From: an uncultured Oscillospiraceae bacterium
GTDB lineage: Bacteria; Bacillota; Clostridia; Oscillospirales; Oscillospiraceae
DNA length: 56,808 nucleotides
Direction of reading: 5' to 3'
Assembly (NCBI GenBank): GCA_947627735.1
Contig: CANQXG010000014.1
Location: 1 to 56,808 of the forward strand
A program made the position numbers and the translations under genes. Numbering within the stretch: the stretch's first letter is position 1; every line of letters starts with the position of its first letter. Of the stretch, positions 15,340 through 23,744 are shown piece after piece. The notes beneath the pieces are model-generated. The model was not told the DNA's origin. It ran no database searches and was given only the letters and a program-made list of their open reading frames with translations.

Positions 15340-16599
15340 TTATTTCTTGCCCCAGAATTTCCACCAGGGGCGCTTTTTCGTCTCGCCGTCGGAGGGAATC
15401 AGCGCCTCCTTGGGCTCGGGGATGGCGGCCTTCAGGGCCTCGGCCTTGTCGGTCCGCTCCCAGGCCACGTCCAGGTCCTCCCGGCCCATGTGGCCGTAGG
15501 CGGCCAGCTGCCGGTAGATGGGGGAGCGCAGCTCCAGGTCCCGGATGATGGCGGCGGGACGCAGGTCGAACACCTGCATCACGGCCTTCTGGAGGGTCTC
15601 GTCGGACTCCTTGCCGGTGCCGAAGGTGGTCACATTCACGCTCACCGGGTTGGCCACGCCGATGGCGTAGGCGAGCTGGACCTGGCAGCGCCGGGCCAGC
15701 CCCGCGGCCACGATGTTCTTGGCCACCCAGCGGGCGGCGTAGGCGGCGGACCGGTCCACCTTGGTGGGGTCCTTGCCGGAGAAGGCGCCGCCGCCGTGGG
15801 GGGCGCTGCCGCCGTATGTGTCCACGATGATCTTTCGGCCCGTGAGGCCGCTGTCCCCCTGGGGTCCGCCCACCACGAACCGGCCGGTGGGATTGACGTA
15901 GTATTTGACCTCGCCCTGGACCAGCCGCTCGGGCAGCACGGGGGTGATGACCTCCCGGATGATATCCTCCCGGATCTGCTCCTGCTCCACGTCGGGGGCG
16001 TGCTGGGCGGAGACCACCACCGTGTCGATGCGCACGGGGCGGTTATCCTCGTCATATTCCACGGTGACCTGGGTCTTGCCGTCAGGCCGCAGATAGGGGA
16101 GCGTGCCGTTTTTGCGCACCTCCGCCAGCCGGCGGGCCATCTTGTGAGCCAGGCTGATGGGCAGGGGCATCAGCTCCGGCGTCTCGTCGCAGGCGTAGCC
16201 GAACATCATGCCCTGGTCGCCGGCGCCGTTTTCCAGCTCCGCCGCCTCGCCGCCGGCCTTCTGTTCCAGGCTGGCGTTCACGCCCATGGCGATGTCCGGG
16301 CTTTGTTCGTCGATGCTGGTGATCACGGCGCAGGTGTCGCAGTCCATGCCGTACTTGGCCCGGTCGTAGCCGATGTCCCGCAGCACGCCCCGGGCGATCT
16401 TGGGGATGTCCACATAGCAGCTGGTGGTGATCTCGCCCATCACATACACCATGCCCGTCGTGACGGTGCACTCACAGGCCACATGGCCCTGGCTGTCCTC
16501 TTTCATGATGGCGTCCAGGATGGCGTCGGAGATCTGGTCGCAGATCTTGTCAGGATGGCCTTCGGTCACTGATTCAGAGGTGAATAAATAGTGTCCCAT
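15340..16599 (-). CDS. metK: S-adenosylmethionine synthetase
   Basis: A 419-residue enzyme that makes SAM from methionine and ATP. Signatures are [20 protein letters not shown] at the N terminus, [12 protein letters not shown] and [20 protein letters not shown] chose the ATG at 16599, preceded by AAAGGAGA; the longer in-frame start would run through the riboswitch. The protein is about 20 residues longer than usual because of a C-terminal tail ending [12 protein letters not shown], rich in Trp and Lys. A SAM-I riboswitch lies upstream and ahcY downstream. Confidence 0.97.
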   Translation of the reverse strand: MGHYLFTSESVTEGHPDKICDQISDAILDAIMKEDSQGHVACECTVTTGMVYVMGEITTSCYVDIPKIARGVLRDIGYDRAKYGMDCDTCAVITSIDEQSPDIAMGVNASLEQKAGGEAAELENGAGDQGMMFGYACDETPELMPLPISLAHKMARRLAEVRKNGTLPYLRPDGKTQVTVEYDEDNRPVRIDTVVVSAQHAPDVEQEQIREDIIREVITPVLPERLVQGEVKYYVNPTGRFVVGGPQGDSGLTGRKIIVDTYGGSAPHGGGAFSGKDPTKVDRSAAYAARWVAKNIVAAGLARRCQVQLAYAIGVANPVSVNVTTFGTGKESDETLQKAVMQVFDLRPAAIIRDLELRSPIYRQLAAYGHMGREDLDVAWERTDKAEALKAAIPEPKEALIPSDGETKKRPWWKFWGKK

Positions 16600-16633
16600 A
16601 ACATTCTCCTTTGCATAAATTGGCATCAAGAAT

Positions 16634-16653
16634 GCCCGCCGGGACCGGCGGGC
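16634..16653 (-). promoter_or_regulatory. Expression-platform hairpin of the SAM riboswitch
   Basis: The stem GCCCGCCGG/CCGGCGGGC lies between the aptamer and metK. Its minus-strand follow-up (ATTCTTGATG) is a poor T-run, so it may act as a weak terminator or as part of a switch with the aptamer 3' side. Confidence 0.5.
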
Positions 16654-16671
16654 AGTTGGAAACGTATGTTC

Positions 16672-16767
16672 CTTATCTTTCGATTTACACCGCCGGATTT
16701 GGCACCTTTTGCTCTCGCACAGGTTGCCGGGTTTCACAGGGCCGGTCCCTCCGCCACTCTTGATAAG
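16672..16767 (-). ncRNA. SAM-I (S-box) riboswitch
   Basis: On the minus strand it begins CTTATCAAGAGTGGCGGAGG, then GGACCGGCCCTGTGAAACCC and GGCAACC, the classic S-box core, and closes with GATAAG pairing with CTTATC as helix P1. S-box aptamers bind SAM and shut off expression when SAM is plentiful. Here it precedes metK-ahcY. Confidence 0.96.
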
Positions 16768-16788
16768 GCTATGAAATTGTCTATCCTC

Positions 16789-16816
16789 ATTCTATCACGG
16801 TTTCAGGCAATGTCAA
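16789..16816 (-). promoter_or_regulatory. Promoter of the metK-ahcY operon
   Basis: On the minus strand: -35 TTGACA (16811-16816), 16-bp spacer, -10 TAGAAT (16789-16794), placed so that transcription starts just before the aptamer. Confidence 0.75.
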
Positions 16817-16891
16817 TAGCGGGTGCGCGGATTTTCCCGGATGCGGGGCAGAGATCCGGCCCAAATACTGGAAATTTTTCATAAATAGCTA

Positions 16892-16920
16892 TTGTGCCGG
16901 GACAAAATCTGTGGTACACT
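16892..16920 (+). promoter_or_regulatory. Promoter of hpf
   Basis: -35 TTGTGC (16892-16897), 17-bp spacer, -10 TACACT (16915-16920), 23 bases before the hpf ATG. Confidence 0.55.
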
Positions 16921-16943
16921 TTTCACAAAGGAGGTAATGCGTT

Positions 16944-17489
16944 ATGACATTCACATTTACCGGCAGAAAATTCGAGGCGACCGATGCGCTGAAGGACTAC
17001 GCGGAGAAGAAGATCGGCAAGATCGACAAGCTGTTCCGCACCGAGAGCGACGCGTCCGTCACCTTCAGCGCCGAACGGGGCCGCTACACCGTCGAGGTGA
17101 CCATCCGCAACAACGGTATGTTCTACCGCGTCACCGAGACCACCAGCGACATGTATGCCTCCATCGACTCCGCCTGCGCCGCCCTGGTGCGGCAGGTCCG
17201 CAAGAACAAGACCCGTCTGGAGAAGCGTCTGCGGGAGGGCGCCTTTGAGCGCAGCTCCTCCCCCGAGGCGGTGCCCGAGGATGACGAGGAGACCCCGGAG
17301 TACAAGATCATCCGCTCCAAGCACTTCGCCATCAAGCCCATGAGTCCGGAGGAGGCCGCCATGCAGATGGACCTGCTGGGCCACGCCTTCTTCGCCTTCC
17401 GCAACCAGGATGAGGACGGGGCGTTCGCCGTGGTGTACAAGCGCAACGACGGCGGCTACGGCATGATCTCCGACGAGCCGGGCGACTGA
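16944..17489 (+). CDS. hpf: Ribosome hibernation promoting factor, long form
   Basis: A 181-residue protein that binds the 30S decoding site and joins ribosomes into inactive 100S dimers in stationary phase. The N-terminal S30AE domain (MTFTFTGRKFEATDALKDYA to about residue 95) is linked by an acidic stretch to the C-terminal dimerisation domain (IIRSKHFAIKPMSPEEAAMQ to NDGGYGMI), the layout of the long form found in most Gram-positives. It has an AAAGGAGG ribosome site and a strong terminator. Confidence 0.95.
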   Translation: MTFTFTGRKFEATDALKDYAEKKIGKIDKLFRTESDASVTFSAERGRYTVEVTIRNNGMFYRVTETTSDMYASIDSACAALVRQVRKNKTRLEKRLREGAFERSSSPEAVPEDDEETPEYKIIRSKHFAIKPMSPEEAAMQMDLLGHAFFAFRNQDEDGAFAVVYKRNDGGYGMISDEPGD

Positions 17490-17509
17490 GCGCTGGAACC
17501 GGTATTTTG

Positions 17510-17538
17510 ACAGACGGCCTCCGGGCCGTCTGTTTTTT
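17510..17538 (+). terminator. Terminator of hpf
   Basis: A 10-bp stem ACAGACGGCC/GGCCGTCTGT (17510-17519 with 17524-17533) followed by TTTTTC. Confidence 0.92.
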
Positions 17539-17615
17539 CTCCGGCGGCGGGAACATTTTTTGCCCGCCGGCGTCTGACGGGTACAATAGCTCCACACGAA
17601 AGGATGGGACAAGCG

Positions 17616-18578
17616 ATGAAAAAGAAACTGCTCCTTTTAGGCATGGTCTTTCTGCTGACGGCCAGCCTTCTCACCGGCTGCGGCGGCAGCGCGAAGGGCG
17701 CCGACTCAGCCGCCAGCCCCGCGACCCAGGCCGCGCCCCAATACTGGGATATGGCGGAATCGGCCGAAATAGAGGAAGAGCTGGCGGCCGCCGACATGAA
17801 CGCCGCCGCGCCCCCCGACACCCAGGAGGGGGCCAAGATCATCTACACCGCCGAGCTGGACCTGGAGACCACCGGCTTCGACGACGCGGTGAAGTCCCTG
17901 GCCGACCTGACGGCGGAGCTGGGCGGATATTATGAGTCCAGCACCCTCTCCAATGGCGGCACCTACCGCTCCGCCAGCTACACCGTCCGTGTCCCGGCGG
18001 AGAACTACCGCGTCTTTCTGGACCGGGCCGGCTCGGCCTGCCACCTGCTGAACCTGTATGAGTACACCGACGACGTCAGCATGGTCTACTACGACACCGC
18101 GGGCCGCCTTGAGACCCAGCAGGCCAAGCTGGAGCGGCTGCAGGAGCTGCTGAGCCGGGCGGAGAGCATGGAGGACATCATCGCCATCGAGAGCGCCGTC
18201 GCCGAAACGGAGGAGCAGATCGACCGGCTCAGCGGCGAGCTGCGCCACTATGACGCCCAGGTGGACTACTCCACCGTCAACCTGTACCTGCGGGAGGTCT
18301 ACCGGCTCAGCAACGTGGAGGAGCCGGCCCAGGGCTTCGGCAGCCGTATGCTGGCGGCGCTGAAGAGCGGCCTGAACGGCTTTGTCGCCGGCATGGAGAA
18401 CCTGGCGGTGGCCCTGGCCTACGGCTGGCTGTGGCTGCTGCTGGCGGCAGTGATCGCGGTGGTGGTCATCCTGCTGGTCCGCCGGAGCGCCAAGCGCCGG
18501 GCCAAGGCCCGGGCCGACCGGGCAGCCGCCTATGCCGCCCCCGCGTACACCACCCCCCAGGAGAAGAAGGACCCCTGA
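17616..18578 (+). CDS. DUF4349 lipoprotein
   Basis: A 320-residue membrane-anchored protein. The N terminus is a lipoprotein signal ending SLLTGC (Cys22). The DUF4349 region follows (KIIYTAELDLETTGFDDAV, then SASYTVRVPAENY), with a coiled coil of about 60 residues (ETQQAKLERLQELLSRAES to IDRLSGELRHYDAQ). A C-terminal membrane helix (GWLWLLLAAVIAVVVILLV) precedes a basic tail. The family's function is unknown. I chose the ATG at 17616 because GAAAGGA fits it better than the ATG at 17604. Confidence 0.85.
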   Translation: MKKKLLLLGMVFLLTASLLTGCGGSAKGADSAASPATQAAPQYWDMAESAEIEEELAAADMNAAAPPDTQEGAKIIYTAELDLETTGFDDAVKSLADLTAELGGYYESSTLSNGGTYRSASYTVRVPAENYRVFLDRAGSACHLLNLYEYTDDVSMVYYDTAGRLETQQAKLERLQELLSRAESMEDIIAIESAVAETEEQIDRLSGELRHYDAQVDYSTVNLYLREVYRLSNVEEPAQGFGSRMLAALKSGLNGFVAGMENLAVALAYGWLWLLLAAVIAVVVILLVRRSAKRRAKARADRAAAYAAPAYTTPQEKKDP

Positions 18579-18587
18579 CCCGGACAC

Positions 18588-18620
18588 AAAAAAGCCCTGC
18601 TCATTGAGCGGGGCTTTTTT
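18588..18620. terminator. Bidirectional terminator between DUF4349 and HtrA genes
   Basis: A-run, GCCC-type stem with GCTC/GAGC, and a T6 run. The symmetric A and T tails make it usable for both convergent genes. Confidence 0.85.
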
Positions 18621-18629
18621 GTTTGTCTG

Positions 18630-20003
18630 TCAGAACCCGAAGCCGAAGCCGCCGAAGAACTGGCGGAAGAAGTCCTCCATATCCCCGTAGGGCTGCTGTT
18701 GGGGCTGGGTCTGCTGGGACTCCTCCACCGGCCTCTGGCTCTGGCCCAGGGTGGCGGTCAGGGTCTGGACGGTGCCGTTGCGCCACACGGTCAGCTCCAC
18801 CGTGTCGCCCACCGCGTAGGTGCGGACCATGGTCGTCAGCTCCGTGGAGCCGGCCACCTCCTTGCCGTCCAGGGCGGTGATGATGTCGTTGACCTGCACG
18901 CCCGCCTCCTGGGCGGCGCTGCCGTCCTCCACAGAGTACACCAGCGCCCCCGGCACCAGGCCGTACTGCTCCGCCACGGAGGCGGGGACGGTCTTGCCGG
19001 ACACGCCCAGGGTGGCCCGGTCGGTGACGTAGCCGTACTGGAGGATCTGGTTGGCGATGTGGGCCGCGTCCTGGATGGGGATGGCGAAGCCCAGCCCCTC
19101 CACGCCGGTGGCGCTGGTCTTGGCGGTGACCACGCCGATGACCCGTCCGTCGGCGTTATACACAGGCCCGCCGGAGTTGCCGCTGTTCACCGCCGCGTCG
19201 AACTGGAACATGCTGATGGGCACGGAGTTGGCGTCGGTGGTGATGGCCCGGTCGGTGGCGGAGATGATGCCCGTGGACATGGAGAAGTTCAGCTCGCCCA
19301 GGGGGTTGCCCACCGGGTAGACCTCCCGGCCCACCACGATGTCCTCGTCGCTGCCCAGGGTCACGGGGGTCAGGCCCTCGGCGTCGATCTTCAGCACGGC
19401 GATGTCGTTCTCCCGGTCATAGCCCACGATCTCGGCGGTGTACTCGCCGCCGTCATAGGTCAGCACGGACACGTCATAGCCCCCCTGGCGGGCGTCCTCG
19501 ATCACGTGGTTGTTGGTGAGGATATAGCCGTCGGAGCTGATGACGAAGCCGGTGCCGGAGACGCTGGAGGCGCTGACCTGGCCGAAGAAGTTGGTGTAGG
19601 TGATCTCCGTGGTCACGCCCACCACCTGCTTTTTCGCCAGCTCATATATGCCGGCGCCGGCGTCGGACACATCGGCCCGGGCGGCTGTGTCAGCCTCGCC
19701 GGACGTGTCGGCGGGAGCGCTCTCGGGCAGCTGGGGCGGGGCCGTGGGCTCGGACAGCAGGGCGCTGCCCCCCCTCTGCCCCTGCAGCAGCAGGTACGTC
19801 CCGCCCACGCCCAGGGCCGCCGCCAGCAGGGAGCACACCAGGCACAGGGCGATCACCGCCGCCGGGCGCATCCCGGTGTGGGTCTTTTTCGGCGCCGGGG
19901 CGGGGGCGGGCGCCGTGTGGGCGCTGGCGGCGCCGTAATGGGCGGAGGCGTCCTCCGGCGCCGCGCCGGAGCCGCTGTACATATCATAATCGTTGTCGTT
20001 CAT
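18630..20003 (-). CDS. HtrA/DegP-type serine protease with PDZ domain
   Basis: A 457-residue membrane-anchored protease of the S1C family that degrades damaged exported proteins. A proline/alanine-rich cytoplasmic N terminus is followed by one membrane helix (about 46-72), then the trypsin-like domain with His166 (TNNHVIED), Asp200 (RENDIAVLK) and Ser277 (SGNSGGPV). A PDZ domain spans about 320-410 (LVPGALVYSVEDGSAAQEAG), and the C terminus is Gln- and Phe/Gly-rich (FFRQFFGGFGFGF). Similar genes often answer to envelope-stress regulators. A second such protease is at 22309. Confidence 0.93.
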   Translation of the reverse strand: MNDNDYDMYSGSGAAPEDASAHYGAASAHTAPAPAPAPKKTHTGMRPAAVIALCLVCSLLAAALGVGGTYLLLQGQRGGSALLSEPTAPPQLPESAPADTSGEADTAARADVSDAGAGIYELAKKQVVGVTTEITYTNFFGQVSASSVSGTGFVISSDGYILTNNHVIEDARQGGYDVSVLTYDGGEYTAEIVGYDRENDIAVLKIDAEGLTPVTLGSDEDIVVGREVYPVGNPLGELNFSMSTGIISATDRAITTDANSVPISMFQFDAAVNSGNSGGPVYNADGRVIGVVTAKTSATGVEGLGFAIPIQDAAHIANQILQYGYVTDRATLGVSGKTVPASVAEQYGLVPGALVYSVEDGSAAQEAGVQVNDIITALDGKEVAGSTELTTMVRTYAVGDTVELTVWRNGTVQTLTATLGQSQRPVEESQQTQPQQQPYGDMEDFFRQFFGGFGFGF

Positions 20004-20117
20004 ATCGATGCCTCCTCGGAAGGATCATTTGCATGTCATAATTTATCCCGCCGGGGCCGGAAATTCCACCCCAAACTGTAAATAAATTATGGATATTTTA
20101 TGACCGCGAAAAAAAGC

Positions 20118-20146
20118 TTGACAAATTCGGCCCGGTCGGTTAAAAT
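20118..20146 (+). promoter_or_regulatory. Promoter of the TetR-ABC operon
   Basis: -35 TTGACA (20118-20123), 17-bp spacer, -10 TAAAAT (20141-20146). A strong consensus promoter, and the -10 lies within the left arm of an inverted repeat. Confidence 0.8.
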
Positions 20147-20176
20147 AACATCAGATATATAACACTTGTTATTTTA
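20141..20176. promoter_or_regulatory. Probable TetR operator (inverted repeat over -10 and leader)
   Basis: Perfect 10-bp arms TAAAATAACA (20141-20150) and TGTTATTTTA (20167-20176). The left arm covers the -10 box and the right arm touches the AAGGAGG ribosome site. This position fits autorepression by the TetR protein encoded directly downstream. Confidence 0.7.
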
Positions 20177-20189
20177 AGGAGGACGACTT

Positions 20190-20750
20190 ATGCCGCCGAA
20201 AGCGAAGGTAACACGGGAGAGCATCGTCGCCGCGGCCCTGGACCTGGCCCGCCAGGCCGGGCCGGAGGCCATCAACGCCCGGGCGGTGGCGGCCCGGCTG
20301 GGCTGCTCCACCCAGCCGGTATTCTCCAACTACGCCACCATGGAGGCCCTGCAGCGGGACGTGCTGGCGGCGGCCCGGGGGGTGGCCGACGGGTACATGG
20401 ACCCGTCCCGGGCCGGGGACCTGCCGCCCTACAAGGCCATGGGCATGGGCTATGTCCGCTTCGCCATGGCCGAGCCGGCCCTGTTCCGGTGGCTTTATAT
20501 GCGCGACCGGTCCCGGGAAGCGCCCGCCGACGACCGGACGGAGAACGCCCAGGCCATCCGGCTCATCGCCGAAAAGACCGGCCTGGACGAGGACCGGGCG
20601 TGGCGGTTCCACCTGGAGATGTGGCTGTTCGTCCACGGCCTGGCGGCCACGCTGGCCACGGGCTACGCCGGCTGGAGCGAGCAGCTCATCGGCGATATGC
20701 TCACGGACGTGTTCCAGGGCCTGCGGACCCGGTTCGGGGAGGGGCAGTGA
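20190..20750 (+). CDS. TetR/AcrR-family transcriptional repressor
   Basis: A 186-residue regulator. The N-terminal helix-turn-helix is at about residues 8-52 (IVAAALDLARQAGPEAINARAVAARLGCSTQPVFSNYATMEAL), followed by an all-helical ligand-binding and dimer domain. It begins with the ribosome site AAGGAGG, directly after a perfect inverted repeat that overlaps its own promoter. The next two genes encode an ABC exporter, and the stop is one base before the ABC ATPase ATG, so it probably represses this exporter and itself until a ligand binds. Confidence 0.9.
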   Translation: MPPKAKVTRESIVAAALDLARQAGPEAINARAVAARLGCSTQPVFSNYATMEALQRDVLAAARGVADGYMDPSRAGDLPPYKAMGMGYVRFAMAEPALFRWLYMRDRSREAPADDRTENAQAIRLIAEKTGLDEDRAWRFHLEMWLFVHGLAATLATGYAGWSEQLIGDMLTDVFQGLRTRFGEGQ

Positions 20751-20751
20751 C

Positions 20752-21480
20752 ATGGACGGCATCGTGACCTGCTCCCTGACGAAAAAATACGGCGCCGTCA
20801 CGGCGGTGGACCGGCTGACCCTGACCGTGCCGGCGGGGGAGCGGTTCGCCCTGCTGGGCGTCAACGGCGCGGGCAAGACCACCACCGTGCGGATGCTCTC
20901 CTGTCTGACCCGGCCCACCGCCGGCGAGGCGCTGGTGGCCGGCGAGAGCGTGACGGCCCGGCCCCGGGCGGTGAAGGCCCGCATCGGCCTGTCCCCCCAG
21001 GAAACGGCGGTGGCCCCCAACCTGACGGCGGAGGAGAACCTGCTCTTCATGGCCGGCGCCCACGGCATGGACCGCTCCGCCGCCCGGGCGCGGACGGCGG
21101 AGCTTGCCCGGGCGCTGGACCTGGGGGAGGTGCTGCCCCGGCGGGCCAGGACCCTGTCCGGGGGCTGGCAGAGGCGGCTGAGCATCGCCATGGCCCTGGT
21201 GTCCCGGCCCAAGGTGCTGTTTCTGGACGAGCCCACCCTGGGGCTGGACGTGCTGGCCCGGGCCGCCCTGTGGGACACCATCCGGTCGCTGGAGGGCGTG
21301 ACGGTCATACTGACCACCCATTATATGGAGGAGGCGGAGGCCCTGGCGGACCGGGTGGGGATCATGGCCCGGGGCCGGCTGCTGTGCGCCGGGACGGCGG
21401 CGCAGCTGAAAGCCCGGGCCGGGACGGACCGGTTCGAGGACGCCTTCGTGGCCATCGTGAAGGAGGCGGGCGCGGAATGA
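20752..21480 (+). CDS. ABC transporter ATP-binding protein
   Basis: A 242-residue ATPase of the drug/antibiotic exporter type. Walker A is GVNGAGKTT, the Q-loop is in LSPQETAV, the signature is TLSGGWQRR (a variant of LSGGQ), Walker B is VLFLDEPTLGLD and the H-loop His is in TTHYMEEA. I chose the ATG at 20752, one base after the TetR stop, with GGGGAGGGG upstream. Its stop overlaps the permease start (ATGA), so the two are translationally coupled. Confidence 0.92.
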   Translation: MDGIVTCSLTKKYGAVTAVDRLTLTVPAGERFALLGVNGAGKTTTVRMLSCLTRPTAGEALVAGESVTARPRAVKARIGLSPQETAVAPNLTAEENLLFMAGAHGMDRSAARARTAELARALDLGEVLPRRARTLSGGWQRRLSIAMALVSRPKVLFLDEPTLGLDVLARAALWDTIRSLEGVTVILTTHYMEEAEALADRVGIMARGRLLCAGTAAQLKARAGTDRFEDAFVAIVKEAGAE

Positions 21481-22202
21481 AGATGCTGACCTTTGCCGGC
21501 CGGACGGCCCGGGAGATATTGCGGGACCCGCTGACCGTGCTGTTCGGGCCGGGCTTTCCCCTGCTGGTGCTGGGGCTGCTGACGGCCATACAGCGGAACA
21601 TCCCCGTGGCGCTGTTTGAGCTGGAGAGCCTGACGCCGGGGGTGGCGGTGTTCGGCCTGAGCTTTCTGACATTGTTCGCCGCCCAGCTCATCTCCCGGGA
21701 CCGGTGCGGCAGCTTTTTGCAGCGGCTGTACACCACGCCCCTCACCGGCGCGGACTATATCCTGGGCTATACCCTGCCCCTGCTGCCCATGGCCCTGGCC
21801 CAGAGCGCCATATGCTACGGCGCGGCGGTGCTGCTGGGCCTGCCGCCCACGGCGCACATCCTCCCGGCGCTGCTGGCGGGGCTGCCGGCGGCGGCGTTTT
21901 TCATCGCGCTGGGGCTGCTGTGCGGGACGGTGCTGACCGACCGGCAGGTGGGCGGCCTGTGCGGGGCGCTGCTGACCAATCTGACGGCGTGGCTGTCCGG
22001 GACGTGGTTCGACCTGGACCTGGTGGGCGGCTGGTTCCGGCGCATAGCCGGGGCGCTGCCCTTCCTGCACGCCGTGGAGCTGCAGCGGGCCGCCCTGCAA
22101 GGACAGGCCGCGCCCGGCAGGCTCTGGCCGGTGGTCGTGTATATGGCGGCGACGCTCCTCGCCGCGGCGGCGGTGTTCCGGGCAAAAATGGGAAAAAACT
22201 GA
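21477..22202 (+). CDS. ABC-2 type permease
   Basis: A 241-residue membrane protein with about six hydrophobic helices, which pairs with the ATPase encoded immediately upstream (ATGA overlap at 21477-21480). The conserved ABC-2 feature of an N-terminal cytoplasmic helix (REILRDPLTVLFG) precedes the first membrane segment. ISRDRCGSFLQRLYTTPLTG after the second helix is typical of ABC-2 exporters. The substrate is unknown. A strong terminator follows. Confidence 0.9.
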   Translation: MKMLTFAGRTAREILRDPLTVLFGPGFPLLVLGLLTAIQRNIPVALFELESLTPGVAVFGLSFLTLFAAQLISRDRCGSFLQRLYTTPLTGADYILGYTLPLLPMALAQSAICYGAAVLLGLPPTAHILPALLAGLPAAAFFIALGLLCGTVLTDRQVGGLCGALLTNLTAWLSGTWFDLDLVGGWFRRIAGALPFLHAVELQRAALQGQAAPGRLWPVVVYMAATLLAAAAVFRAKMGKN

Positions 22203-22205
22203 CCT

Positions 22206-22232
22206 CCGGGCGGCCTGGGCCGCCCGGTTTTT
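22206..22232 (+). terminator. Terminator of the TetR-ABC operon
   Basis: A 9-bp GC stem (22206-22214 with 22219-22227), loop CTGG, then TTTTTC. Confidence 0.92.
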
Positions 22233-22239
22233 CAAACTG

Positions 22240-22268
22240 TTAACAATTTTCTTGCGGGAAAGTATTAT
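22240..22268 (+). promoter_or_regulatory. Promoter of the second HtrA-like gene
   Basis: -35 TTAACA (22240-22245), 17-bp spacer, -10 TATTAT (22263-22268). It places the transcript start after the in-frame codon at 22252, which rules that start out. Confidence 0.7.
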
Positions 22269-22308
22269 AGTATCCCCAGATAGATCCATGCTCTGTGGGA
22301 GGCACATC

Positions 22309-23640
22309 TTGTCAGACGACCGGGAACAGCGGCCCTTCGGCCAGGAGGAGTCGGAATACCACCTCGTCCGCCCGGAGCAGGAGCGGTCGGCGTACAGCGA
22401 CGCCTATTACCGCTCCGCTCCCCGGGAGGGCGGGGCTTCCTATGGCTATAACCCGGCCCGGTACTATGCCGGCGGGGAGGACGACGGCTGCCACCGGGGC
22501 CAGATCGGCGTGCGGGCGCTGCTGGCGCTGTGCCTGGCGGCGGTGATCGCCGCGGGCGTGCTGGGCGTGGGGGGGCTGTATCTGCTCAGCCGGGACCGGC
22601 AGGCGGACCGCCAGGCGGCCCAGGGGGGCATCTCCGAGGAGATATACGCCCAGGTGCGCCGGACCCAGGACCCGGGCGGGCCTCTCGCCCTGTCGCCCCA
22701 GCCGGAGGACGCCGCCCCCGTCCCGGCAGAGGAGATATATGCCGACGCCTGCGGCCAGGTGGTGGCCGTGTCCACCTCGGACGGACGCACCGCCTCCGCC
22801 GGCTCCGGGTTCATCGTCACCGCCGACGGCTATATCCTCACCAACTACCACGTGATCGAGTCCGGCTACCTGCGGGGCCTGCCCATCACCGTGTCCACCT
22901 ATGACGGCACGCAGTACACCGCCCAGGTGACGGGGACCGAGTCGGAAAGCGACCTGGCGGTGCTGAAGATCCAGGCGGAGGACCTGACCCCGGCGGTGTT
23001 CGGCGACGACGGCGCGGTGGCCGTGGGCGAGCGGGTGTACACCGTGGGCGACCCCACGGGGTCGCTGCCCTACACCATGACCCGGGGCACCCTGTCCGCT
23101 GTGGACAGACAGATCGCCACCGAGGAGGACACCTCCGTCAACATGTTCCAGTTCGACGCCGCCGTGAACCGGTGCAGCTCCGGCGGGCCGGTGTACAACA
23201 CCTACGGCCAGGTCATCGGCGTGGTCACCGCCAAATACGCCGCCACCGGCGTGGAGGGGCTGGGCTTCGCCATCCCCGCCGCGGACGCCTGCGCCATCGC
23301 CAACCAGCTCATCGCCAAGGGCTATGTGGCCGGCAAGGCCTATCTGGGCCTGGTGCTGGACAACACCTATACCCCCGCCGTGGCCCGGTATTATCAGGGC
23401 GCGGCCGGCGCCTACGTCCGGTCCGTGGAGGAGGACAGTGCCGCCATGGCTGCAGGGCTGCAGCCCGGGGACGTGATCACCGCCGTGGACGACACCGCCG
23501 TCTTCAGCGCCGACGACCTGGTGGCCGCCGTGCGGGAGTACAGCGCCGGGGACAAGGCGGCGCTGACCGTCTGCCGGGGCGGGGACTACCTGACCGTCAC
23601 CGTCACCTTCGGGGAAGCCGTCCCCGACGACGCCTCATAA
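22309..23640 (+). CDS. HtrA-like serine protease with PDZ domain and variant active-site motif
   Basis: A 443-residue membrane-anchored S1C protease. I chose the TTG at 22309 because GGGAGG lies 6 bases upstream and the promoter excludes the longer frame; the resulting N terminus (SDDREQRPF) resembles the acidic start of the first HtrA. One membrane helix is at about 68-93. The catalytic residues are His181 (NYHVIES), Asp215 (SESDLAVLK) and Ser291. The serine motif reads NRCSSGGPV in place of the usual SGNSGGPV. A PDZ domain lies at the C terminus (YVRSVEEDSAAMAAGLQPGD). An ECF sigma gene follows about 100 bases later. Confidence 0.9.
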   Translation: MSDDREQRPFGQEESEYHLVRPEQERSAYSDAYYRSAPREGGASYGYNPARYYAGGEDDGCHRGQIGVRALLALCLAAVIAAGVLGVGGLYLLSRDRQADRQAAQGGISEEIYAQVRRTQDPGGPLALSPQPEDAAPVPAEEIYADACGQVVAVSTSDGRTASAGSGFIVTADGYILTNYHVIESGYLRGLPITVSTYDGTQYTAQVTGTESESDLAVLKIQAEDLTPAVFGDDGAVAVGERVYTVGDPTGSLPYTMTRGTLSAVDRQIATEEDTSVNMFQFDAAVNRCSSGGPVYNTYGQVIGVVTAKYAATGVEGLGFAIPAADACAIANQLIAKGYVAGKAYLGLVLDNTYTPAVARYYQGAAGAYVRSVEEDSAAMAAGLQPGDVITAVDDTAVFSADDLVAAVREYSAGDKAALTVCRGGDYLTVTVTFGEAVPDDAS

Positions 23641-23744
23641 GTCACATCCGCCGGGGGAGCCGTCCTCCGGCGAAAAAATTTTTCCCTCCGCGCAATAAAA
23701 CCCCTTTCCCGCGCATTCCTTATACGACAGGAGATAACAGCGTG
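23641..23744 (+). other. Gap between htrA-like gene and ECF sigma gene
   Basis: I see no clear vegetative promoter and no strong terminator. An A/T block (AAAAAATTTTT, about 23673-23683) sits about 45 bases before the ribosome site AGGAGA and may belong to a promoter of the sigma factor's own type. Read-through from the protease gene is also possible. Confidence 0.4.

Noticed and set aside
13648-16572. 974-codon plus-strand open frame across GNAT, ahcY and metK
   Set aside because: It is a shadow of two real minus-strand genes and part of GNAT; long open shadow frames are common at this GC content.
22252-22308. Upstream in-frame start for the second HtrA-like gene
   Set aside because: It overlaps the -35/-10 promoter and has no ribosome site; TTG at 22309 has GGGAGG at the right distance.
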